Assembly (NCBI GenBank): GCA_947452325.1
Contig: CANGCZ010000129.1
Coordinates: forward strand, 1 to 5,241
Origin: Comamonadaceae bacterium
GTDB lineage: Bacteria > Pseudomonadota > Gammaproteobacteria > Burkholderiales > Burkholderiaceae_C
Length of the DNA: 5,241 nucleotides
Reading direction: 5' to 3'
Position 1 is the stretch's first letter. The number at the start of each line of letters is the position of its first letter. The position numbers and the translations under genes were made by a program. The notes beneath the pieces were generated by a model that was given only the letters and a program-made list of their open reading frames with translations, searched no databases and was not told where the DNA came from. Positions 1-4,823 of this stretch are shown here, piece after piece.

Positions 1-173
1 ATTCCTTGGTACGCAATGGCGAACACACAGAGGCTTTGCTTTTAAAGAATGAGTTGAGTCAAAAAATCACTAAGCTCACGATTTCGCGTTACAAAGCGAC
101 TTCGCATTTCATTCAGCCTGATTATGTGCAACGCTGTGTGGAAGATTTACAGGTATTGGGATTTCCAGAATAA
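1..173 (+). CDS. C-terminal end of an unrecognised protein (5' end outside window)
   Basis: An open frame enters from the left edge (first full codon at 3) and ends at TAA 171-173, giving about 56 residues. It begins SLVRNGEHTEALLLK, contains KITKLTISRYKATSHF and ends VEDLQVLGFPE. The tail is mixed charged and hydrophobic, with no membrane segment and no motif I recognise, so no function is assigned. The stretch looks more AT-rich than the genes to the right (codons such as TTA, AAA, GAA, ATT), which hints at a different origin. It is convergent with the toxin gene, the stop codons being about 53 bases apart. Coding status rests on the open frame running to the edge and on sensible amino-acid composition; a chance open frame of this length is possible but less likely. 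Confidence 0.55.
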   Translation, partial: SLVRNGEHTEALLLKNELSQKITKLTISRYKATSHFIQPDYVQRCVEDLQVLGFPE

Positions 174-202
174 GCCAAGCTAAACGAAGGTTTTAAGTGT
201 GG

Positions 203-221
203 GTTAGCGTTGATGGCTAAC
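203..221. terminator. Small hairpin between convergent genes, weak terminator candidate
   Basis: GTTAGC (203-208) and GCTAAC (216-221) form a perfect 6-bp stem around a 7-base loop. It lies between the plus-strand stop at 173 and the minus-strand toxin stop at 229-227, where a shared terminator would be expected. No T-run follows on either strand and the stem is only moderately GC-rich, so a classic intrinsic terminator is not demonstrated. Confidence 0.25.
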
Positions 222-226
222 AGTTC

Positions 227-541
227 TCAAACCGAAGCGTTATCGGTCTTGTCAGGGTAACCGGCTTCACGCTGATGCCTAACAGCAAGAATCAGGCAGG
301 CATCTGGCACCTGTTCAAAACTGTAAAGAGCCACATAGCCAGAACTGCCGCGCGAAATCAGCAACTCGCGCAAGTCATCTTCCACCGGGCAGCCTATCTG
401 CGGGTGACGCTGCAAAATATGCACTGCTTCCTCGATCAAATCAATGCTCTTAAGTGCGGATTGTGGATCGCTTGGCAGCAGAAAGTTGGTCAGGCGTACC
501 AGGTCTTGTAAGGCACGAGGCGAATAGCTCAGCTTTGCCAA
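227..541 (-). CDS. ParE/RelE-family type II toxin
   Basis: This 104-residue protein is the usual size for a RelE/ParE-fold toxin. Visible family features are the N-terminal strand and helix with SPRALQDLVRLTNFL (residues 7-21), the helix-end motif ILQRHPQIGCPV (42-53), and the core strands RELLISRGSSGYVALYSF (58-75) and ILAVRHQREAGY (84-95). This arrangement fits the ParE-like branch better than mRNA-cleaving RelE. ParE homologues poison DNA gyrase while RelE homologues cut mRNA at the ribosome, and the sequence alone does not decide which applies. The start is TTG at 541-539, because no ATG or GTG fits and the conserved N-terminus begins there. The gene overlaps the antitoxin 3' end by 13 bases, with no strong Shine-Dalgarno, so translation is probably coupled and kept below that of the antitoxin. 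The frame is intact. Confidence 0.85.
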   Translation of the reverse strand: MAKLSYSPRALQDLVRLTNFLLPSDPQSALKSIDLIEEAVHILQRHPQIGCPVEDDLRELLISRGSSGYVALYSFEQVPDACLILAVRHQREAGYPDKTDNASV

Positions 542-813
542 GGGCGGGCTTTCGGGACAGTGGCGGATTTTCCGGCGACACGTTGGCGCAAATAGGCGTG
601 GACTTCATCGGTGTCCAGACCGGTACCGGTTTTGAGCATGGATTTATGCGCGGCTTTGGCTTGGGCAACAAATTGCTCGCGTTGTTTGGCTGCTGTCGCT
701 GCCTGACGGATGGCCTCGACCATGAAAGCATGCGGGGAGATGCCCAAGCCTTTGGCGGCTGACACAGCTTGGGATTTAATGTCATCCGGTAATTTCAGTG
801 AGGTGGTGGCCAT
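529..813 (-). CDS. Ribbon-helix-helix (CopG/Arc-like) antitoxin of the ParE-like toxin
   Basis: This 94-residue protein starts MATTSLKLPDDIKSQAVSAA, a typical ribbon-helix-helix N-terminus: the beta strand TTSLKLP (residues 3-9) that contacts DNA, then helices around 10-22 and 26-40 (GISPHAFMVEAIRQAA). The rest (41-94) is Ala/Lys/Gln-rich helix followed by a polar tail, expected to wrap and neutralise the toxin. In this family the N-terminal dimer usually binds and represses its own promoter, alone or with toxin. The ATG at 813-811 is chosen over a longer in-frame reading (from 966) because a GGAGAA Shine-Dalgarno (complement of 818-823) sits at proper spacing, the ribbon-helix-helix motif begins right there, and the extension runs through a palindromic element. 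It is the first gene of a two-gene operon, overlapping the toxin start by 13 bases. Confidence 0.85.
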   Translation of the reverse strand: MATTSLKLPDDIKSQAVSAAKGLGISPHAFMVEAIRQAATAAKQREQFVAQAKAAHKSMLKTGTGLDTDEVHAYLRQRVAGKSATVPKARPWQS

Positions 814-843
814 TGTGTTCTCCAGGGAGATGAAAGTGTCACT

Positions 844-852
844 ATGGTAGCA
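844..852 (-). promoter_or_regulatory. Candidate extended -10 element for the toxin-antitoxin operon
   Basis: On the minus strand the bases read TGC-TACCAT, an extended -10 pattern (TGn followed by a TAnnAT-like hexamer), about 30 bases upstream of the antitoxin ATG. No good -35 hexamer is visible, which extended -10 promoters can tolerate. The placement fits a short leader containing the GGAGAA ribosome site. This is a motif match only. Confidence 0.25.
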
Positions 853-894
853 CCGCGGGTTTCTTTTCCGGCTCGGCCGCTTGTATGTTTCATC

Positions 895-921
895 AACAAT
901 TGGGGTCAGGTTCCAATTGTT
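895..921. repeat. 9-bp perfect inverted repeat with GGTCAGGTT loop (REP-like)
   Basis: AACAATTGG (895-903) and CCAATTGTT (913-921) are perfect reverse complements separated by the nine bases GGTCAGGTT. The core reads GGGGTCAGGTTCC. From memory, this kind of core (GGGGTCAGG / CCTGACCCC) recurs in proteobacterial intergenic repeats near REP-associated tyrosine transposases; that link is recollection, not a search result. Two more T residues follow on the plus strand, so weak terminator activity is an alternative. The repeat itself is certain, its family is not. Confidence 0.6.
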
Positions 922-924
922 TTC

Positions 925-997
925 ACGCCATGTCGGCTCGGTCGCCGCTCTCCATGGCAAAGCCATGACGTTCGCGTCGGCCCGACCGCCATGGCGT
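925..997. repeat. 73-base imperfect palindrome (long hairpin element)
   Basis: The outer arms ACGCCATG (925-932) and CATGGCGT (990-997) are perfectly complementary over 8 bp. The inner arms CATGGC (953-958) and GCCATG (962-967) form a 6-bp stem closed by an AAA loop. Between them the arms (933-952 and 968-989) still match at roughly half the positions, including short CGG, CG and CGC blocks, with two unpaired bases on the right. The whole can fold as one long cruciform or RNA hairpin. It lies three bases from the 895-921 inverted repeat, so the two may be one composite element such as a REP doublet or a small non-autonomous mobile element. Confidence 0.6.
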
Positions 998-1109
998 CAT
1001 CCTCTCGCAGTTTTTCTCCGACTGCATTTCTGCGGTTCGATGAACCATTAGTCGTTTTCAACGAAACAGCGCTAGCACCTAAAACATCTCAGAGGCCGAA
1101 TCGGAGGGG

Positions 1110-1145
1110 GCGTTTTTTTCGAGCGAAAGCGCAGAAAAAAATCGC
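1110..1145. repeat. Hairpin with T7/A7 arms and a GCGAAAGC apex
   Basis: TTTTTTTC (1113-1120) pairs with GAAAAAAA (1134-1141); GCG (1110-1112) and CGC (1143-1145) extend the stem past one bulged T. Inside the loop, GC-GAAA-GC (1123-1130) forms a very stable GNRA-type mini-hairpin. The dyad is symmetrical enough to offer a T-run to transcripts from either side, but the T-runs are in the stem arms rather than following a GC stem, so it is not a standard terminator. Confidence 0.45.
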
Positions 1146-1160
1146 ACCGGATGGTTCGGC
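1135..1160 (-). terminator. Weak candidate terminator downstream of the permease operon
   Basis: Reading on the minus strand, about 70 bases past the TauE/SafE stop, GCCG and CGGT can form a 4-bp stem (with one G-U pair) around AACCATC, followed after GCGA by seven T residues (complement of 1135-1141). It is the only T-run after a possible stem behind the operon. The stem is short, so intrinsic termination is uncertain. Confidence 0.25.
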
Positions 1161-1215
1161 CAAAGCGTGTCTTCAATGAACCGCACGAAAGCAAACCCTT
1201 CCGGATGGTTCGGCC
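1147..1215. repeat. 15-bp direct repeat, two copies 54 bases apart
   Basis: CCGGATGGTTCGGCC occurs identically at 1147-1161 and 1201-1215. The flanks do not match further. The copies lie just beyond the end of the permease gene, and the period of 54 is a multiple of three, although no credible reading frame covers them. They may be binding sites, or remnants of a duplicated or inserted element. Confidence 0.6.
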
Positions 1216-1233
1216 TGAGCCTATCGTCAAACT

Positions 1234-2052
1234 TCAAACTGCCGACAAACCCCGATACAACATGGTGCAAGCCAGCGCATAAAGCAAAAAGGCAAAACCG
1301 CGCTTGAGCTTGGCCACCGGCAAACGCTGAGCATAACGTGCCCCCATGGGTGCCGTGATCACAGTACACATACAAATAATGAAAAAACCCGGCAACCATA
1401 CAAAGCCAAAACTGTGCGGCGGTGTGTTTGTCACAGACCAACCGCTGATCACATAACCAATCGCATTGGCCAATGCAATCGGAAAACCCAATGCCGCGCT
1501 GGTGCCCACCGCCTGGCGCAAGGGCACGTTACACCAAGTCATGAACGGCACGCTGATGAACGCACCACCTGCGCCAACCAGTCCAGAGAACATACCGATC
1601 AGGCCGCCGACCAGTGATTGGCCTACCGCACCGGGCATGTTCCGCGAAGGCTTGGGTTTCTTATCCAACAGCATTTGCGTGGCTGAAAACGCTGTAAAAA
1701 AACTGAACAACAAAGCCAGTACAGAACCTTTGATGACCGCAAACAACCACAGGCTTGACAATGCGCTGCCCAGCACCAACCCGGGTGCAATACCTTTGAA
1801 CAAATCCCAACGCATAGCGCCTGCTTTGTGGTGAGCCCGCGTACTGGCCAATGAAGTGATGACTATGGTTGACATGCCCGTGGCAATCGCCATCTTCACC
1901 GCCATGTCCGTGGCGATATCAAGCTGATGCAGCAAAAAGGTGAGGAAAGGAATCATCACCAGCGCTCCGCCCACGCCGAGCAGCCCGGCTAAAAAGCCAG
2001 CGAACGAACCCAGCGCAGCCAAGGCAAGCAAAAGCAGCGGCCACGTGGTCAT
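1234..2052 (-). CDS. TauE/SafE-family membrane permease (probable anion exporter)
   Basis: This 272-residue, strongly hydrophobic protein has about eight predicted membrane segments (by eye near 5-25, 27-43, 52-70, 86-105, 107-126, 145-170, 182-204 and 216-236, with a further one near 252-268). The family's internal duplication is visible: GVGGALVMIPFL (residues 26-37) is echoed by GAGGAFISVPF (160-170), and the second half has TSAALGFPIALANAIGY (184-200). Family members move sulfite, sulfoacetate and other organic anions across the inner membrane; the substrate here cannot be read from sequence. Length and ends are normal for the family. The ATG at 2052-2050 follows the ligase stop by five bases and has no clear Shine-Dalgarno, so translational coupling to the ligase is likely. 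It is the last gene of a three-gene unit, and the context suggests it exports an acid made or handled by the two upstream enzymes. Confidence 0.9.
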   Translation of the reverse strand: MTTWPLLLLALAALGSFAGFLAGLLGVGGALVMIPFLTFLLHQLDIATDMAVKMAIATGMSTIVITSLASTRAHHKAGAMRWDLFKGIAPGLVLGSALSSLWLFAVIKGSVLALLFSFFTAFSATQMLLDKKPKPSRNMPGAVGQSLVGGLIGMFSGLVGAGGAFISVPFMTWCNVPLRQAVGTSAALGFPIALANAIGYVISGWSVTNTPPHSFGFVWLPGFFIICMCTVITAPMGARYAQRLPVAKLKRGFAFLLYALACTMLYRGLSAV

Positions 2053-2057
2053 GGGAC

Positions 2058-3575
2058 TTAAGCCAAGCCGAGTTTTTGTGCCATGCCTATGCGTTGCAAT
2101 TTACCGGTTGCGCCTTTGGGAATTTCTTCCAGCAGCAAAATTTTGCGTGGTACTTTGAAGTCAGCAACGCGAGTGGCGACGTAGTCACGCAATTCTTTTT
2201 CAGTGGCGGCCACACCTTCGCGCAGTACGACAGCCGCACCGACTTCTTCGCCGAGTTTGTCGTGTGGAATACCAAAGCACACCACTTGTCCGACAGCCGG
2301 GTGGTCCATCAGGATTTCGTCAATTTCACGCGGGCTGATTTTTTCGCCGCCACGGTTGATGATTTCCTTCAAACGACCGGTGATGCTGATATAGCCATCG
2401 CTGTCCATCGTGCCTTGGTCACCGGTGCGAAACCATCCGTGTGTAAATGCTTCTGCGTTGGCTTTGTCGTTGTTTTCATAGCCGGGTGTGACGTTGGGTC
2501 CGCGAATCACGATCTCGCCGGTATCACCAGACTTCAGCAAGTTGCCGTCCAAGTCCATGATGGCCACTTCAGGGCCTGCAGCTATACCGACAGTGCCGGG
2601 CTTGCGTTGTGCCGGGGGCAAGGGGTTGCATGCCATTTGGTGGGCAGCCTCGGTCATGCCATAGGCTTCAATCACCGGCGCATGAAAAGTGGCTTCGAGT
2701 TCAGCCAGCACTTGCGGCGGCAGTGAAGAAGAGGACGAGCGAATGAAGCGCAAGGGCACACGCGCAATCACGTCTTTGTTGTTTGCTGCGCGCGACAAAA
2801 TCGCTTGGTGCATCGTGGGTACAGCGGTGTACCAAGTCGGTTTGACCTCATCCATTTGCGCGAAAAATTTCAGTGCATTGAAGCCGCCCGTGCAATACAC
2901 CTCACCGCCTTGCGACAGCGGCGCCAATATGCCGGCGATCAAACCGTGGATATGGAACAAGGGCATGACATTCAATCCCCGGTCCTGGGCGGTAAAGCGT
3001 GTGCTGGCCGCAATGTTTTTTGCAGACGCGCACACATTGCGCTGCGTCAAGGGCACGATCTTCGGACGTGAAGTGGTGCCTGAGGTGTGTAACACCAGCG
3101 CCACGTCATCGGGCAATGCCGCGCCTGGGTGCGCCGGTGCGGCAACCGCACGTGCCGACGTGTCCAAAGTGAATGAGCCTGCACCTTTCTCAGGTGTGGG
3201 ATGCAACACCAAAATAGACACACCGAGTTTGCGTGCGACTTCAATCGCTGGAGATGCAGAGCCTGCTTCGACGATCAAAGCCTTGGCATGCAAATCGTTC
3301 AAATAAAACTCGAACTCATCGGCGCGGTAAGCGGGGTTCAAGGGTGCTGAAGTGGAACAAGCCGCCACCGTGACAAAAGACGCGGCCATTTCTGCGCTGT
3401 TGGGCAGGACCAGCGCAACACGGTCCTGGCGGCCTATGCCAACAGCATTGAGTGTTTGCTGTACGTAAGTTGCCAGCGAACGCAAGCCTGCATATTTCAA
3501 TGGGCTGGCACCAGCGGCGCTCAGACAAGTGTCTGTGTCACGGCCTGCGGCCATCCATTCGGTCAATGTTTGCAT
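2058..3575 (-). CDS. AMP-forming acyl-CoA synthetase, oxalate-CoA ligase-like
   Basis: This 505-residue adenylate-forming enzyme activates a carboxylic acid with ATP to acyl-AMP, then to acyl-CoA, probably in the cytoplasm. All core motifs are present: the P-loop LHTSGTTSRPK (residues 162-172), MPLFHIHGL (204-212), EAYGMTEAAHQM (303-314), the ATP-ribose Asp in WFRTGD (D386), the hinge GRLKEIINRGGEKISP (400-415) and the catalytic lysine K492 in PKGATGKLQR. The P-loop wording TSGTTSRPK with PLTQ after it, and MTEAAHQM..NPLP followed by RKPGTVG, resemble plant AAE3 and yeast Pcs60, which are oxalate-CoA ligases, rather than acetate or long-chain enzymes. This is judged from remembered family sequences. 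Length is normal. The ATG at 3575-3573 has an AGGA ribosome site (complement of 3583-3586) in the 13-base gap after the reductase gene. Other small or sulfonated acids (sulfoacetate, for example) remain possible substrates. Confidence 0.88.
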   Translation of the reverse strand: MQTLTEWMAAGRDTDTCLSAAGASPLKYAGLRSLATYVQQTLNAVGIGRQDRVALVLPNSAEMAASFVTVAACSTSAPLNPAYRADEFEFYLNDLHAKALIVEAGSASPAIEVARKLGVSILVLHPTPEKGAGSFTLDTSARAVAAPAHPGAALPDDVALVLHTSGTTSRPKIVPLTQRNVCASAKNIAASTRFTAQDRGLNVMPLFHIHGLIAGILAPLSQGGEVYCTGGFNALKFFAQMDEVKPTWYTAVPTMHQAILSRAANNKDVIARVPLRFIRSSSSSLPPQVLAELEATFHAPVIEAYGMTEAAHQMACNPLPPAQRKPGTVGIAAGPEVAIMDLDGNLLKSGDTGEIVIRGPNVTPGYENNDKANAEAFTHGWFRTGDQGTMDSDGYISITGRLKEIINRGGEKISPREIDEILMDHPAVGQVVCFGIPHDKLGEEVGAAVVLREGVAATEKELRDYVATRVADFKVPRKILLLEEIPKGATGKLQRIGMAQKLGLA

Positions 3576-3588
3576 GGGGATGTCCTGT

Positions 3589-4590
3589 TTAATTCAAAGA
3601 AAGCCCGTGTCCGCTGCGCAGCACCGATTGCTGCAACAACAAACACAGTTGATGTACGGTTTTGAGTGTGGGCGTGGGCAGACCAACGATCTGGCCAAGT
3701 TCAATGACGCTGCCCAGCAAAGCGTCGAGTTCGAGTGCTTTGCCTTGTTCAATGTCTTGCAGCATGGATGTTTTGTGTGCGCCCACCGCCTGTGCCCCGG
3801 CGATACGTTTGTCTATGCTGATTTTGAATTGGATACCGGTGCGCTCGGCCACGGCCTGCGCCTCTTGCATCATCAAGCTCACCAGCTCGCGTGACGGACC
3901 GAAACCTGCGATGTCTTCCAGCGTGGCATGCGTCAGCGCTGACACCGGATTGAAACTGAGATTGCCCCACAGCTTCACCCAGAGTTCGCTGCGTATGTCA
4001 TTGGAGACTGGTGTTTTGAAGCCTGCACCGATCATGGCTTGCGCGAGTTGTGTCACGCGTTCGGTTTTTTCGCCACTGGGTTCACCCAAAGTGAAGCGAT
4101 TACCTTCGATCAAACGCACGACCCCGGGGGCAATCAATTCGGCTGCCGGGTAAACCGCTGCGCCGATGATGCGCTCGGGTTTGAGCAACTGCCAAAGCTG
4201 TCCTTGCGGATCCAATGAGCCGAGTTGTTTTCCGCTGTAGTCGCCGGGCAGTTGATGAAAATACCACCAGGGCAAACCGTTTTGCATGGTGACGATGCAA
4301 CTGTCGTCATGACACAAAGCCGCAATGTCAGCAGCAACAGCGGCCACTTGATGCGACTTGAGCGTCACCAGCACATAGTCGTAAGTGGATGCGCTGGCAA
4401 TGTCACAGGCTTTGACATCGCGCGCGTGCAATTCGCCGTCGTCTGTCAGCAGTTTCATGCCGTGCTGGGCAATCGCTTGCAAATTGGCGCCGCGCGCGAT
4501 GAAAGTGATGTCGTGACCGGCGAGTGCCAGCTTGACGCCGAGATAGCCGCCAATGGCACCGGCTCCGACAATGGCGATGCGTAAACTCAT
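3589..4590 (-). CDS. ApbA/PanE-family 2-dehydropantoate 2-reductase-like dehydrogenase
   Basis: This is a 333-residue NADP-dependent reductase. The N-terminal Rossmann fold has GAGAIGG (residues 9-15) after the strand LRIAIVG. Conserved active-site positions of ketopantoate reductase can be placed: VTLKSHQ (75-81), QNG with N104, WVKLWGN with K206 and N210, and SMLQDIEQGKALELD (275-289), where S275, D279 and E287 have the same spacing as E. coli S244, D248 and E256. Compared with the roughly 303-residue E. coli enzyme, an insertion of about 25-30 residues follows N104 (LPWWYFHQLPGDYSG onward), common in a betaproteobacterial subfamily, so true PanE activity in pantothenate synthesis is not certain. 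The ATG at 4590-4588 is chosen because the strand and nucleotide-binding motif begin directly after it; the next upstream start is a TTG at 4638 inside 6S RNA. No Shine-Dalgarno is visible. It heads the ligase-permease unit, 13 bases before the ligase. Confidence 0.85.
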   Translation of the reverse strand: MSLRIAIVGAGAIGGYLGVKLALAGHDITFIARGANLQAIAQHGMKLLTDDGELHARDVKACDIASASTYDYVLVTLKSHQVAAVAADIAALCHDDSCIVTMQNGLPWWYFHQLPGDYSGKQLGSLDPQGQLWQLLKPERIIGAAVYPAAELIAPGVVRLIEGNRFTLGEPSGEKTERVTQLAQAMIGAGFKTPVSNDIRSELWVKLWGNLSFNPVSALTHATLEDIAGFGPSRELVSLMMQEAQAVAERTGIQFKISIDKRIAGAQAVGAHKTSMLQDIEQGKALELDALLGSVIELGQIVGLPTPTLKTVHQLCLLLQQSVLRSGHGLSLN

Positions 4591-4627
4591 GAGTAGATGG
4601 GGGAAGGTAAGAGCTTGGTCATGAAAA

Positions 4628-4802
4628 GGTGTCTGCAAGATTCCACCGGGCTGTCATCCTGAACAAAAGGTTCAGGTGGGCGAGCTCAGTAAGGTGTTGG
4701 GTTCATCTACGCGAGATGATCACGCTCACCAAACGATGTTGCAAGCCCGGGGCTCCATAGAGCATTGGTTCAAGAAATATAAACCCGGCAGACTTGCAGA
4801 CC
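4628..4802 (-). ncRNA. ssrS: 6S RNA (regulator of sigma70 RNA polymerase)
   Basis: About 175 nt. 6S RNA mimics an open promoter, binds sigma70 holoenzyme and is itself transcribed into short pRNAs. The ends pair: GTCTGCAAG near the 5' end with CTTGCAGAC at the 3' end, then CCGGG with CCCGG. The 3' side of the central bubble carries the hairpin CCTGAAC-CTTTT-GTTCAGG (complement of 4658-4676) followed by GACAGCCCGG, closely resembling CCUUGAACC..GGUUCAAGG..ACAGCCUG of E. coli. The 5' bubble strand has ATATTTC as in E. coli, where pRNA starts. TTGGTGAGC and an apical TCATCT/AGATGA hairpin (4703-4719) complete the terminal arm. Its position directly behind zapA is the conserved location. The 5' end is set from the -10 box; the 3' end (4626-4631) from the closing stem and a following CCTTTTC. 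Confidence 0.9.
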
Positions 4803-4807
4803 AGTGC

Positions 4808-4813
4808 ATTGTA
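4808..4813 (-). promoter_or_regulatory. -10 box of the 6S RNA promoter
   Basis: TACAAT on the minus strand ends six bases before the predicted first nucleotide (G at 4802 or 4801). The corresponding -35 region (about 4830-4837) falls inside the last codons of zapA and shows no strong TTGACA match (GCATCT at 17-base spacing). The strong -10 with correct distance to the closing stem supports the assignment. Confidence 0.65.
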
Positions 4814-4823
4814 GGAGCTTGCG

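Larger units (their letters stand above)
814..1233. other. Gene-free, palindrome-rich intergenic stretch
   Basis: These 420 bases lie between the antitoxin start and the TauE/SafE stop. Open frames cross it on both strands, but none shows a recognisable protein motif, a ribosome site or a sensible start; the minus-strand one is an out-of-frame continuation from the permease gene. The stretch holds the antitoxin leader and probable promoter (814-about 880), a 27-base inverted repeat, a 73-base imperfect palindrome, a small GGTTC/GAACC hairpin (1034-1046), an A7/T7-armed hairpin and a 15-bp direct repeat. The density of dyads suggests repetitive intergenic elements or remnants of small mobile elements rather than coding DNA. 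Confidence 0.7.

Noticed and set aside
814..966. 51-residue N-terminal extension of the antitoxin
   Set aside because: The ribbon-helix-helix motif and the GGAGAA ribosome site both point to the ATG at 813; the extension translates palindromic intergenic DNA.
844..1179. 111-codon plus-strand open frame through the gene-free stretch
   Set aside because: It is Arg/Ser/Pro-rich with no domain, runs through the palindromes and has no plausible ribosome site; a chance frame in repeat DNA is more likely.
1147..1215. CRISPR array
   Set aside because: Only two 15-bp copies with one spacer-like interval, no third repeat and no cas gene nearby.
1079..1441. 120-codon minus-strand open frame crossing the permease 3' end
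   Set aside because: Its first two thirds are an out-of-frame reading of the TauE/SafE gene; the rest encodes the two direct-repeat copies (RPNHP / WPNHP), giving an artificial look of a repeat protein.
2076..2726. 216-codon plus-strand open frame opposite the ligase gene
   Set aside because: It lies fully antisense to a ligase with all motifs intact, and its translation is a Cys/Phe/Val-rich string with no recognisable domain.
2689..3306. 205-codon plus-strand open frame opposite the ligase gene
   Set aside because: Antisense shadow of the ligase P-loop and core region; no ribosome site or family resemblance.
4591..4638. 16-residue N-terminal extension of the reductase from TTG 4638
   Set aside because: It would start inside the 6S RNA closing stem, and the Rossmann strand begins directly after the ATG at 4590.
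4658..4676. Stand-alone terminator hairpin CCTGAAC/GTTCAGG
   Set aside because: It is the conserved central-bubble hairpin of 6S RNA and has no following T-run.
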